NCBI GenBank assembly: GCA_900618425.1
Contig: UZAN01049382.1
Location: 3,577-20,674, forward strand
Direction: 5' to 3'
Length of the DNA: 17,098 nt
Source of the DNA: Echinostoma caproni
Taxonomy: Eukaryota; Platyhelminthes; Trematoda; Plagiorchiida; Echinostomatidae
In this document: positions 7,525 through 15,651 of the stretch, piece after piece
Position numbering within the stretch: the first letter of the stretch is position 1
How the letters are laid out: each line of letters opens with the position of its first letter
Position numbers and translations under genes: made by a program
The notes under the pieces: generated by a model
The model's input: the letters and a program-made list of their open reading frames with translations, nothing else
Told to the model about the DNA's origin: nothing
The model's database searches: none

Positions 7525-8175
7525 CCTCCAAAAACCTCAGTATGGTCGGTGGTGGGTGTCTAGGGTTGCGACTGGTCACCCTGCCCTTGCACCTCACGAA
7601 ATGCCCCCATTACGACCAAGCGTCTCAAATAGCCTCTGCTGAGGAAGCCCTACTCACTGCTTTCTCGCGGCGGAGGTGTTTTTCCACCAAAGTGAGAGGA
7701 CTAAAAGCCGATATCCGGGGCTATAGCCGGGTTGGTGGACTACTGGTAGTTCACCTAGGGGAGTTGGCCAAAAACCCTGATTCCAAACCAACCAAGCGGA
7801 GACGTACGAACCACACCCACACCTTTTCGGTTGTAACGGTGGTCACCGGCTCGATTGGGCATTGAGGTGTATTGGGCACCTTGGTCGTTTGACCCCGTCC
7901 AAAGGGCTTATGATCCGATGAACTGGACACCGACTCTCAATGGATTACGGTTTTCGCACACCGCCCCGATGCCTTGCGGGTCAAGCTTTGGCTAGCCGAA
8001 GGCTCCGGTTGTGGATTCCTCAAGAAAATTCACCTGCCTTGGCCTGGGCAACCTGGCAGTACTCAGCCCACAAGCCAAGCATGGAACATTTTCCTTTTTA
8101 TAAAGATTATTGTACCGTGATTTGTTTGGCACAGTCTGTCCTCAGACAAGTGTGGAATATATTAAATATATATAA
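7525..8175 (+). mobile_element. Element D: 651-bp AT-tailed non-autonomous retroelement
   Basis: The element is bounded by a 12-bp target-site duplication and ends in an AT-rich tail (8156-8175, aatatattaaatatatataa), the pattern of target-primed retrotransposition with the plus strand as sense. It encodes no recognised protein; open stretches of 96-124 codons inside it (for example 7491-7865) cross its left edge or lack any known motif. A diverged relative (E) lies on the minus strand at 10310-10775. The length exceeds a typical SINE, and I see no clear pol III box A/B pair near the 5' end (a weak box-B-like ggctcgattgg lies near 7851). It may be a non-autonomous RTE-dependent element or the 5' leader of a larger one. 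Confidence 0.7.
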
Positions 8176-8187
8176 ATCATCCCGAGG
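8176..8187. repeat. Target-site duplication of element D, right copy
   Basis: Exact repeat of 7513-7524, directly after the AT tail of element D. From here the RTE copy C coding sequence runs on, on the minus strand, toward higher coordinates. Confidence 0.8.
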
Positions 8188-8248
8188 TCCCCAGCCTAAC
8201 GGGACCGATTTGACCCAGTTTCCTGGTTAGGATCTTCATACCCTTGTG

Positions 8249-8806
8249 TCAGGTCTTAGCTTGGCCACCCTTGGCTTTCTTCCACCCACTACTTGCCTCA
8301 ACGAACATCGCTCGCCGTGGCAACCTATCTGGTGACATGCGTAACACATGCCCCAGCCAACATAATCCATGGAGGTCGACCACTTGCTCCAGTGGTTGGC
8401 CGCGGATACCCAGAAGTCTGAGCCTGACCTCAGCGTTGTTCATCCGGCTGCCCCACCAGATTCGTGCAATGCTGCATAGACAGCGGTATTCAAACACCGA
8501 CAGTCTATCTTTGTTCTGTTTTCTTAATGGCCAAGTTTCTGCACCGTATAGCAGAACTGGCCGAACTGCCGCGGTATACACTCGACCCTTCACAGACAAC
8601 CGGATGTCGTGACGGCGCCACAGATGTTTCAAGTTGGCAAATGCCAACCGAGCCTTTTCTATGTGAGCAGACACTTCATTCGTGATGTGTCCACCAGGTG
8701 AGATGTAGCTGCCTAAATAACAAAACTTATCCACTTGCTCTATTACTCTCCAGTTAGAGTGAGTCTCGGTGCTGGACCGAACCAGTCTTTTAGTAACGTT
8801 TTGCAC
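8249..8806 (-). pseudogene. RTE copy C, C-terminal domain of the RT polyprotein
   Basis: The longest undamaged open stretch in the window, 185 codons. In order it shows VIEQVDKFCYLGSYISPGG (near residues 21-39), EVSAHIEKARLAFANLKHLW, VKGRVYTAAVRPVLLYGAET, DRLSVFEYRCLCSIARIWWG, NAEVRLRLLGIRGQPLEQVV, LHGLCWLGHVLRMSPDRLPR, then SGWKKAKGGQ. This is the thumb and post-RT region of RTE proteins, often annotated in trematodes as endonuclease-reverse transcriptase. It is entered by frameshift from the FAPSKCK motif just upstream (near 8826-8805), and its own first codons are not a true start. After a stop at 8249 the sequence goes on in another frame (KILTRKLGQIG) up to element D. Confidence 0.88.
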
Positions 8807-9281
8807 TTTGAAGGTGCAAAACGCATACCGAACATGGCTACACTGGCATTCTAGCTGTCCAGAAAAGCTTGCAACTTACCTGCATCTTCTCTTAGTAGCA
8901 CAATGTCGTCTGCATATTCTAGATCAGACAGTCTGTCACTTGGGAGTAAATCGATGCCACTTCTCGCACGAGGATAGGGCTGTTTCCATAATCAAATCTA
9001 TAACAAAGTTGAATAGAAAAGGAGAGAGAGAGGGAAACCTGACGAACACCACTTTCCGTGGTGAACTCGGGAGAAAAAGTGCCGTAAGCCTGAACTCGAC
9101 TTTGGCTATTGGTATAAAGCGATCGTAATATTGAAATAAACACACCTTTCAGGGAAAGGCAGCGCCAGAGTTTAGACCGGTCGACTGAGTCGAAAGCCGC
9201 GAGAAAAACAGAGATAGTGGATCTACGAAACGAATGTCGATGCTCCAGAATTTGGCGAAGATGTGGTCGATACAATGTCAA
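8807..9281 (-). pseudogene. RTE copy C, RT palm with motif A Asp deleted
   Basis: On the minus strand the frames give QILEHRHSFRRSTISVFL, then directly AAFDSVDRSKLWRCLSLKGV. The usual order is VFLDxKAAFDSVD, so three residues including the first catalytic Asp are deleted (near 9197). RSLYTNSQSRVQAYGTFSPE, FTTESGVRQ and, one frame on, SLSPFLFNFVIDLIMETALS follow. Motif C is intact as LEYADDIVLL (YADD at 8916-8905), then FGMRFAPSKCK near 8845-8815. Two frameshifts and one stop break it. Confidence 0.85.
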
Positions 9282-9618
9282 CCGGGTCTAAAACCAGCCT
9301 GGTTCTCACGCGTGCACCTCTCACGTGCGGTAGACAATCGGCGGAATATGATGCCGGCGAGAAGTTTAGAGGCAATGTTGAATAATCTAATTCCTCTGTG
9401 GTTTTACAGGAGAACCTATCGTCTTTCTTGTAAATCGGTATGATTACCGATTCACACCATTCAGCTGGAACCTCTTCCCTCTCACACACTGAGCCCAGCA
9501 GTTTTGTTAACTCCAAAACCAAGGCTGAACCTCCATTCTTAAAAACCGATGGGGACTGCCCGTCGGGGTCGGAAGCCTTATGCCTTTTGAGATAAGTTGT
9601 TTCTCGGGTAACCTCCAA
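9223..9618 (-). pseudogene. RTE copy C, RT fingers
   Basis: The open stretch begins EVTRETTYLKRHKASDPDGQ (normally KASGPDGLSP, RT motif 1), then ELTKLLGSVCEREEVPAEWC and SVIIPIYKKDDRFSCK. A frameshift near 9410 moves the next motifs (NHRGIRLFNIASKLLAG, FRRLSTARER, ENQAGFRPG) into another frame, so the rest of this open stretch is nonsense. The first Met lies inside the domain. Confidence 0.85.
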
Positions 9619-9966
9619 TTCGAATGGAGGACTAGCATCAACTGGCGGTATTTGCCCAGTTAAGGTGGAGGGTGAAAGATCAGATGTCGATAAGGGTCAG
9701 TTGAACTGAGCCTTGAACTGTTCATCCCATCGATCAAGACGGCGTTGCTGATCGTGAATCAGTATGCCATTGGATTCCTTAATTACCTTACTCATCTACT
9801 TTCCTGGGGCCTGTATTCCTAATTAGACGGAAAAGATTGCGACTATTGCTGATAGCCGCAGCCTTCTCCATCTTTCTACACTTCTCTACCCACCACTTCT
9901 CGCGGTCATTCCTCAGACTCTTCATGAGCTGGCGTTTAAGGGAAGTCAGAATACTTATGATTGAGT
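9619..9966 (-). pseudogene. RTE copy C, pre-RT linker at the 5' truncation
   Basis: On the minus strand: LKRQLMKSLRNDREKWWVEK, KMEKAAAISNSRNLFRLIRN, TGPRKVDE (9950-9800), then IHDQQRRLDRWDEQFKAQFN and a stop (near 9757-9700). These match the pre-RT region seen at 3240-3470 in copy B. Nothing of the endonuclease precedes it, so the element is 5'-truncated at about 9966. Confidence 0.8.
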
Positions 9967-10020
9967 GCTGGATGATGCCAGATTGAAACAGTTACAGGAT
10001 AACAGTTGGAGTAGAGATGA

Positions 10021-10078
10021 GACAGCAACCAAAACACCGGTGCACGAATGTGCATATTTGATGATTGTGGAAACCGAC
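10021..10078 (+). repeat. Inverted copy of the RTE 3' UTR block
   Basis: Its core, 10021-10055, is closely matched on the opposite strand by 7308-7340. It lies about 55 bases outside the 5' truncation point of copy C, so it is probably the 3' remnant of another RTE copy in plus orientation. No coding trace of that copy is visible to its left. Confidence 0.55.
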
Positions 10079-10309
10079 CTGAATGGAATCGACAACGAAA
10101 GTGTTAGTTCTGAGTGAGTTCACACCTGCAATAGACTGGCCTCATGTGTGATCCGAGTTTGGAAAAGAGAAAAGATAAGATGGTCCATCTTTTTCAGCGA
10201 AAAAATCTAACATCAAAATTGTCGTTTACTTACACCACTGATTTCGTTTGAGCTACCAAGAAATGACAATCCTCCAAGCAAGCCGTGGTTCTGTGATTTG
10301 TTCTTGGTC
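10079..10309. other. Unassigned stretch
   Basis: No open frame with recognisable content, no RNA gene or structured repeat seen between the RTE 3' block and element E. Confidence 0.4.
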
Positions 10310-10775
10310 GGAGGAAGATTAGGCTGCTCAGCTCAAACCAGGTGAATTTTCTTCTTAAGATTTCTCACCGAAGCCTTCGTTTGGCGAAATTCTGACCCAC
10401 AAGGATGCGGGACTGTGTCAAAACCGTAATCCATTGGGGTTGAGTTTCCGCTTCATCGGATAATACGGTTTTTGGACGAGGTCAACTGTCCACCGTGCGC
10501 AACTCATCTCAGTGCTGCATGAAGCCGGTGCCCAATACTAGAGCCAAGAAAGTGTTTCTTGTTCGCACGCCTCCTCTTGGTTGGTTTGGATTCAGGTTTT
10601 TCAGCCAACGCCCTCCGTGAACTGTTGTTGGTTCACCAATCTGGTTATAACCCTGGGCGTTGGTTATTCTTCCTCTCACTTCGTTAGGGGGACACCTGTG
10701 CCATATAAAGATATTGCGTAGGACTTCTTCAGCAGAAGCTATTGGAGGCGGTTGGCGGTTGGTTTGAGTTGTATT
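10310..10775 (-). mobile_element. Element E: diverged relative of element D
   Basis: Read on the minus strand it matches D in order: ccaatagcttctgctgaaga (D: caaatagcctctgctgagga), gaagtgagaggaa, ggttataaccagattggtg, ggctgaaaaacctgaatcc, ccaaaccaaccaag.ggaggcgt, attgggcaccggc, gaccycgtcc, caatggattacggttttgac, ccttgtgggtca, cgaaggcttcggt and aagaaaattcacctg. Short indels and many substitutions separate them. I see no AT tail or target duplication, so the limits are approximate. It codes for nothing recognisable. Confidence 0.65.
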
Positions 10776-10893
10776 GGGCTGAATTAGATACGATTTTGTT
10801 CGGATGCCTGTATATTCAAGCAGCTGATTGAAAAGCTAGAACAAAGAGCGTCCTAGGCAAATCAGCTTGGCCCATAAGAAATAGTATCCTTCT

Positions 10894-10914
10894 GGTGTGT
10901 GTGTGTGTGTGTGT
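10894..10914. repeat. (GT)n microsatellite
   Basis: About ten uninterrupted GT units, followed 15 bases later by an ambiguous base at 10929. Confidence 0.9.
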
Positions 10915-11152
10915 ATGCTTGTGTGCTANCTGTAGGTCAAATTTGTCTGCTATTGTTTGCGACCTGAACGGAGTGGTTTAGTAGGTTTGTGCTCGTTCGA
11001 GTGATGTCTGTGGTCACGCTCAGCGATGAGTACCTGGTGCAAACTCAACACTAAAGGGACCGCGAAAAACGAGGCTTAAACTACGCACTAAACTTCGAAT
11101 GACGAGTTGTGACAACTTTGATGATTTGGCCTGAGCGTGTGTTTGTGTGTGT

Positions 11153-11169
11153 GGGGGGGGGGGGGGGGG
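11153..11169. repeat. Run of 17 G next to GT-rich sequence
   Basis: Uninterrupted G run ending at an ambiguous base (11170) and preceded by GT-rich sequence. The true length is uncertain, since such runs are hard to sequence. G-quadruplex formation is possible but not shown. Confidence 0.85.
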
Positions 11170-12281
11170 NTCTCTACGGCATTCTATGTTCCTGGTTCGT
11201 ATTCTGCTCGGAACGCTCCACGTACACTGATAACAATCGAGTGAAAGATGAGCGGCTATTCTGATCATTTCGTTGTTCTTTCATCTGAATTTAGAACTAC
11301 TATCATCGGCGTAGATCCTCGAATTCAAGATGACAACGTGACCCAGTTTTATGGGATCGATTGAATTGTCCACTTTGGGGTGGGAAGATTGAGACCGTAT
11401 ATTTTAGTCCTAGTGAGTACAGTAGTTATTTCACCCGACGGTTCTTACCTGTTTTTCGGCTGAGAGTAATACGAAGATGAAACGCGGAGCTGCGATTCGT
11501 TAGGGTTTAGGTATTATACGAACTTTCCACACTAAGCCGTATTACTCAATGCTTCTAACCATTTATTGGTGTGATCGCGAAGTTCCTAGCTGGGCAGCTT
11601 AATATGATCGGCATACCAGCCGGGGATTTTCTGTTTACGCATCAGATTGCCATCTGATAACATCCGTTTCTGCTTTCGATGGAATGCGCAAAATGAAAAA
11701 AACAAACGGTTTGTGTGGATCGTAGTCCTATCTATCTTCCAGAAATAATACTTCCAAGGTGAAAAGTTTAAGCGGTTAAGACTCATGCTAGGGTTGAATT
11801 TCCCTATCGATTCAGCTTGTGTACTACCTCGATGTGATGAAAAATAAATGTTTCTCGAATGGATTACAAAATCATTTAAATTAGTCTGAGCTGGACGATC
11901 GTGCTAGTCACATGACCTGATGAGTTTTTCTGCCGGCTTAATTGCCTCAACAGCGCTCACTAAAAGTGGGCACTGTAAATGCGTAGGTAAATTCCCACAA
12001 TGTCCATTGTCGTTCTTGAGTCTATCTAGTCTGTCTTTGAAAAGGTCGATGCTTTGCCAGATGAAAAGAGAGAATTTCACTTTTGTTCATCGACTGGCCC
12101 CATAAGATTGGTTATCTTCTTGCTCCTCATATCGTTACCCCACCGATCGACTTTGGAGGCTAATCAGTTTAACTGATTGCACAATAGGGATCAACCAACG
12201 ACTACGTAGCAGCGCATTATGACCAGATTGTGTAGTGTGATAGCTTTCACCGTCTTTTGATCCATCGAAGCATAAATGAAG

Positions 12282-12299
12282 TCCTCATGAATATGAGGA
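12282..12299. repeat. Small perfect hairpin
   Basis: tcctcat and atgagga form a 7-bp stem with a gaat loop, just before the CR1-like copy F begins. No U-run or other context gives it a function. Confidence 0.4.
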
Positions 12300-12331
12300 T
12301 TTAAGGAAGGCTAAAAATTGTTATTTGGCGA

Positions 12332-12565
12332 TTGAGTTTTGTTTCCTTTAGGGGCAGAACAGAAAGCGCTCAGACACTTCAGTGGACCTCAACACCACCT
12401 GCATCCACCCGACAAATGACAACCAGATTCCCTTCTCTTCTACAGTTCTCTAATGCATCTTCGGCTGTAGGCCCTGATGATCTCCCTCCGGTTTCAACGC
12501 GACGACAATCCTCATTAATGAATTTGTGTCTAACCGGTTGGTTCCTGATTCCTGGAGTGATTTAA
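12332..12565 (+). pseudogene. Copy F, RT fingers
   Basis: The frame contains SNASSAVGPDDLPP near residues 39-52, matching the SxxAxGPDGIPP motif at the start of CR1/Jockey RT domains, followed by a worn NLCLTGWFLIPG (usually FNxxLxxGxFPDxWK). It then shifts to a neighbouring frame with MPKAPVN. The residues before the motif are Ser/Thr-rich. Confidence 0.65.
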
Positions 12566-13099
12566 ATGCCAAAGGCACCTGTCAACTGTCATTGCGAAGT
12601 AGTTTCGTCTTACCACACTCACCTCCACAATTATCAAGTTAACTGAAAAGGCCATCCAAAGTTCGTTGTCTCCCCTTTGAATGTAAACCCAACAGATCTA
12701 CACTGAACGCTGTGTTCACTCTAATCCATTTTATTAGACAGGTATTAGACAACTGATCCACGCTAGCTTCGACACGGCGGAAAAGGTGTTAGTGGAAGCG
12801 CTATTCTCACTAATCTAGCAGAATCGGGTCACCAAGTAAAGCCTGAACCAACCTTTAAAGTTATCTATCGAGTACCACCTCACCCATCCAGGTCTTTGCG
12901 TCTATACACCTTGGCCACTGCGGAAACGGTTGGCATTCGTTTGTTCAAACCCAATCTATGTTCAAAAAAGCGATTGGCCCATGCCATCCAACTGCGGTGA
13001 CTGTTCCACATGCCATTTCCTTATTTTATCTGTTCAGGCTAGAAGATGAATCGATGAAAACAATTGTTCACCTCTGAGCGTGTGTTCTTATCAAAATCA

Positions 13100-13608
13100 A
13101 ACCGTCTCGTTCTTCTTCACTATTCGTCTGCTTTTGACTCCGTTTCTCGATCATTTATCCACAGTTTTTAAACTTTAGTCTTTTTGCACGCTTAGATAGC
13201 TGCTCTCATGGTTGTCTGACTATTCCACTGAAACGGTTCATGCATCAAATTGGGCAGGAGTACAACAAAACCTTAAGTTAACAATCCCGGTGTGCTCCAA
13301 GGTGCTGTTCTATCTCCTTATCTGTTTTCTGCTCTCATTAGTAATCTTTCGATCCCTCCCGCTATACACACATGCCAAAGTATGCTGACGATGTCGTTTT
13401 GTGTAAGACAAGTTCCTCTCCGGATTTTCATGTCTTACTGGCATTGTATCCCGAATCCAACAGTTTTTCCAACCAATCTGATCTAAGTCTTAAGTGCCTT
13501 GAATGCATGTCCAATCTTTCCTGCTTCATATTTCCAATGGATTCTGCTACCTTAGAGGTAACCCTGTATCTAATCCATCAAATACCTGGTTATCGCCCGC
13601 TAAAGTAA
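13100..13608 (+). pseudogene. Copy F, RT palm
   Basis: Motif A reads LHYSSAFDSVSRSFI at about 13115-13160; the usual form has Asp where this has His. Motif B follows as NPGVLQGAVLSPYLFSALIS near 13282-13340. After a one-base shift near 13378 motif C reads KYADDVVLCKTSSS, with YADD intact (13381-13392). SLKCLECM near 13485-13510 fits the usual LNxxKCxxM stretch. RWSTHIHNFMGKLKHLSFQL near 13614-13670 fits the post-RT WxxHIxxIxxK motif. Confidence 0.78.
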
Positions 13609-13764
13609 TATACGGTGGTCCACACACATTCACAATTTTATGGGGAAACTGAAACACCTTTCATTTCAACTATGGAAACCCAGGTAATTGCAACCCCTAT
13701 AGACATTTTTTTCTTTTTTATTCACTAATGCGTTTTCCCAAGTTTACTCCATTACTTCCGTATA

Positions 13765-14055
13765 GTGTTTCCTTACCTGTTATATGAAAAATTCAAAACC
13801 ATTCATTTTGGTTCGGTGGCAGTCAATCGTGTGTTCTTGATCTCATTTGATTCATTATTCAGAGAGCCTAATAATGATCTTTTCAGGTCTAATATTAAAT
13901 TAGAGAATAAGGTTACAGACTACCCACTTCATCCACTTCGATTTGATTTATCTTCTTGTCGTTCCCCTCCGTTCACACGCTCCTGCTTGCGGCATCTACC
14001 CTCTCGTATTAACATTTACAATGATTCTCCTCTACTCTCCCAGCGCGACTCCTAA
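13765..14055 (+). pseudogene. Copy F, C-terminal tail
   Basis: The open stretch of 96 codons ends HPLRFDLSSCRSPPFTRSCL, then RHLPSRINIYNDSP. Placement downstream of the palm and the basic/aromatic pattern fit the tail of CR1/Jockey RT proteins, where a ...SFFPRxIxLWNxLP-like motif closes the protein. The match is weaker than for the palm. Confidence 0.5.
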
Positions 14056-14060
14056 CCAAC

Positions 14061-14775
14061 AACGGACAGGTTGTTTCAAGCGGCTTAAAAAATCCTACCG
14101 AACACATAATGAGAGCATAAGTTGGTAAACAAGCTCGTCTTCAGTGCATCTTAATTACGCAATTACAACACAATATGTATATAGGGCTAGTACAGATAGT
14201 ATTCTAGCCACAGCCGAGGCAATTCACATTTGTCTTCAAATCCCCTTCCCGCTATGAGCTCAAAAGCAATTTTTCTTAGCATTCAAGTTCCCATGGCCAG
14301 ACAGCCGACAAGTCCCAGTCAACACGAGCATCACCGTTTAGTTACCGAATAGCACTTATTGAAACCGATTTCAGCAGCAATTCGCGGTACCTCCGGAATC
14401 TTTTCTTAACGGGAAAACCACTGCCCATTGTTCATTGAGCAACTTAGTCGCACTATTTGTTTGCCCACCTGCCTCCTGAAGGCTCGAAACTAGACAAGTT
14501 TAATTGACCCAGAGCCGCATTCCCGAAAGCTAATCAGACCTTTTCACCCTATTAGTTTTTTCACCCGATATCTCTTACTATAGTCGCGTAATTCCTCTAG
14601 GAGTCCCGAACCATTATACCTTAAGGTCTCATACATAGTATTCCGAAATAAGCAGCCCTTGGGCAATTCTCGTTACGAACTATATTCCGCATCTGTATTT
14701 TCCCAATAAGCCCAAACTATAAACGACTAATAAGTAACGACGGTACAGAAGGATCATATATTAATGGAAAACATT
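14061..14775. other. Unassigned stretch after copy F
   Basis: No protein or RNA recognised. If the minus-strand exons are real, this would hold the 3' UTR of that gene; I see no convincing AATAAA on the minus strand here. Confidence 0.4.
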
Positions 14776-14823
14776 TCAAATCGGTCTCCTCCGAAGGGTC
14801 TCTTTATGTTCTTCCAATTCCAT
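14776..14823 (-). CDS. Candidate terminal coding exon of an unidentified gene
   Basis: On the minus strand a strong splice-acceptor-like sequence (tgtttttgttttatag, ending at 14824) is followed by 16 codons reading MELEEHKETLRRRPI and a TGA stop at 14778-14776. The reading phase (0) is exactly what the upstream candidate exon at 15525-15651 needs, giving a 701-base intron that begins GTGAGT. The peptide is charged and probably helical. The exon is too short to prove by content; the splice signals and phase agreement are the support. It could also be a chance acceptor. Confidence 0.45.
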   Translation of the reverse strand: MELEEHKETLRRRPI

Positions 14824-15524
14824 CTATAAAACAAAAACACATTATTGTTCTACTTCTTATCGGAATAAATCTAACAAATAAACATGCTAAAATGTGAACA
14901 AACATTGATCACAGACGTCTCACTGTCGAAATGTACTAATGGATTTAAAAAACCGCACTAGCTGTGACTAGCATTATGCATGAACTATAAATATCAACTG
15001 CTATTTTGGAAGCGATATGTTAATCGAAAATCGAAAATGATAAATTGGCAGAGATGAACTATAATATTTATCGAAAGCTAAAGATAACTAACTAATAATG
15101 AAACCCAAAACATGATATAACGTTACCAATGTGGTTATTGTAGGAAATCTACATGTAAAATCACCTACTATGGACATTGTACGCCTTTTTCAGCGAATGG
15201 TCAGTTGTCGACCGAATCCGAGACAGATTGCCTCGTTCTCTGGATATACCGTTGCTTTTTGCCTTTGATTAGCTCCAAGTCAGTTACTACCATTCCTTTT
15301 TCCTTATTGAATCTGTTAATTAATTAGCCAATCTGTAACAGTTGCGGTGAATTAATTTTGCAATCTTTGTGGTGCGAAGTCCGATTTTTCCATGGAACCC
15401 TCTCCAGTTTATGCTAAAGCACAAACTGTCGGCCATCGGTAGTCGGCACATGGTCTAAAAGCATTGACCAACGAAATCTGTGCCGACACCTACAAAACAG
15501 ATGATTTATTGAATGGATACTCAC

Positions 15525-15651
15525 CAAGCCCGCACACCATGTTTCATTCTCCACTTTCTCCATCAGATCATTTAACTCTGATAGGCTTTTCGCAGGTATT
15601 CTGTCTGTCGAATCCTTAGGTCGATGAATTTTCTCTCTTTGAGGAAGCAAT
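15525..15651 (-). CDS. Candidate internal exon of an unidentified gene
   Basis: The exon is 127 bases on the minus strand. The acceptor side reads tcttttcattatag; the donor is ctt-g followed by gtgagt (15524-15519), a strong match to the eukaryotic consensus. One leading base is followed by 42 open codons reading LLPQREKIHRPKDSTDRIPA, then KSLSELNDLMEKVENETWCA and GL. The mix of charged residues, the ELNDLMEKVEN helix and the Trp-Cys pair look like real protein rather than chance or transposon. I do not recognise the family. It ends in phase 0 and so joins in frame to the exon at 14776-14823. Upstream exons were not found; a weak in-phase donor lies near 15730. Confidence 0.5.

Larger units (their letters stand above)
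7285..9966 (-). mobile_element. RTE-type retrotransposon copy C, 5'-truncated, split by element D
   Basis: Read on the minus strand this copy runs from about 9966 to a 3' UTR block near 7285. It starts inside the pre-RT linker (LKRQLMKSLRNDREKWW near 9940-9890), so the endonuclease is missing, as expected from incomplete reverse transcription. The RT, the C-terminal domain and the last codons follow. Between 8176 and 7524 the coding sequence is interrupted by element D. It resumes at once with PRDDRTLWLETLSDMAGYRK and QWRPC (7523-7445), the normal RTE C-terminus. Frameshifts, stops and loss of the motif A Asp show it is inactive. It is closest in wording to piece A2. Confidence 0.85.
10776..12280. 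other. Unassigned stretch with simple repeats
   Basis: No transposon protein, exon with good splice signals or RNA gene recognised. Open stretches of 61-82 codons (11020-11268 minus, 11586-11786 minus, 11920-12105 plus) have no known motif, and one is largely a translated G run. It contains a GT repeat (10894-10914), a G run (11153-11169) and two ambiguous bases (10929, 11170). Confidence 0.4.
12332..14060 (+). mobile_element. CR1/Jockey-type non-LTR retrotransposon copy F
   Basis: A decayed non-LTR element of a different type from the RTE copies. The order is RT fingers (12332-12565), palm (13100-13400), post-RT (13400-13700) and C-terminal tail (13765-14055). No endonuclease is visible upstream. 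Most of the coding sequence between 12566 and 13100 is eroded. Stops and frameshifts are frequent, and the first catalytic Asp of motif A is His, so it is inactive. Confidence 0.75.

Noticed and set aside
7448..8230. Open stretches of 64-124 codons inside and around element D
   Set aside because: They cross the insertion edge or end without motif. Copy E does not keep the frames open, so they are unlikely to be coding.
10991..11001. tRNA box-B-like cgttcgagtg
   Set aside because: No matching box A or cloverleaf around it.
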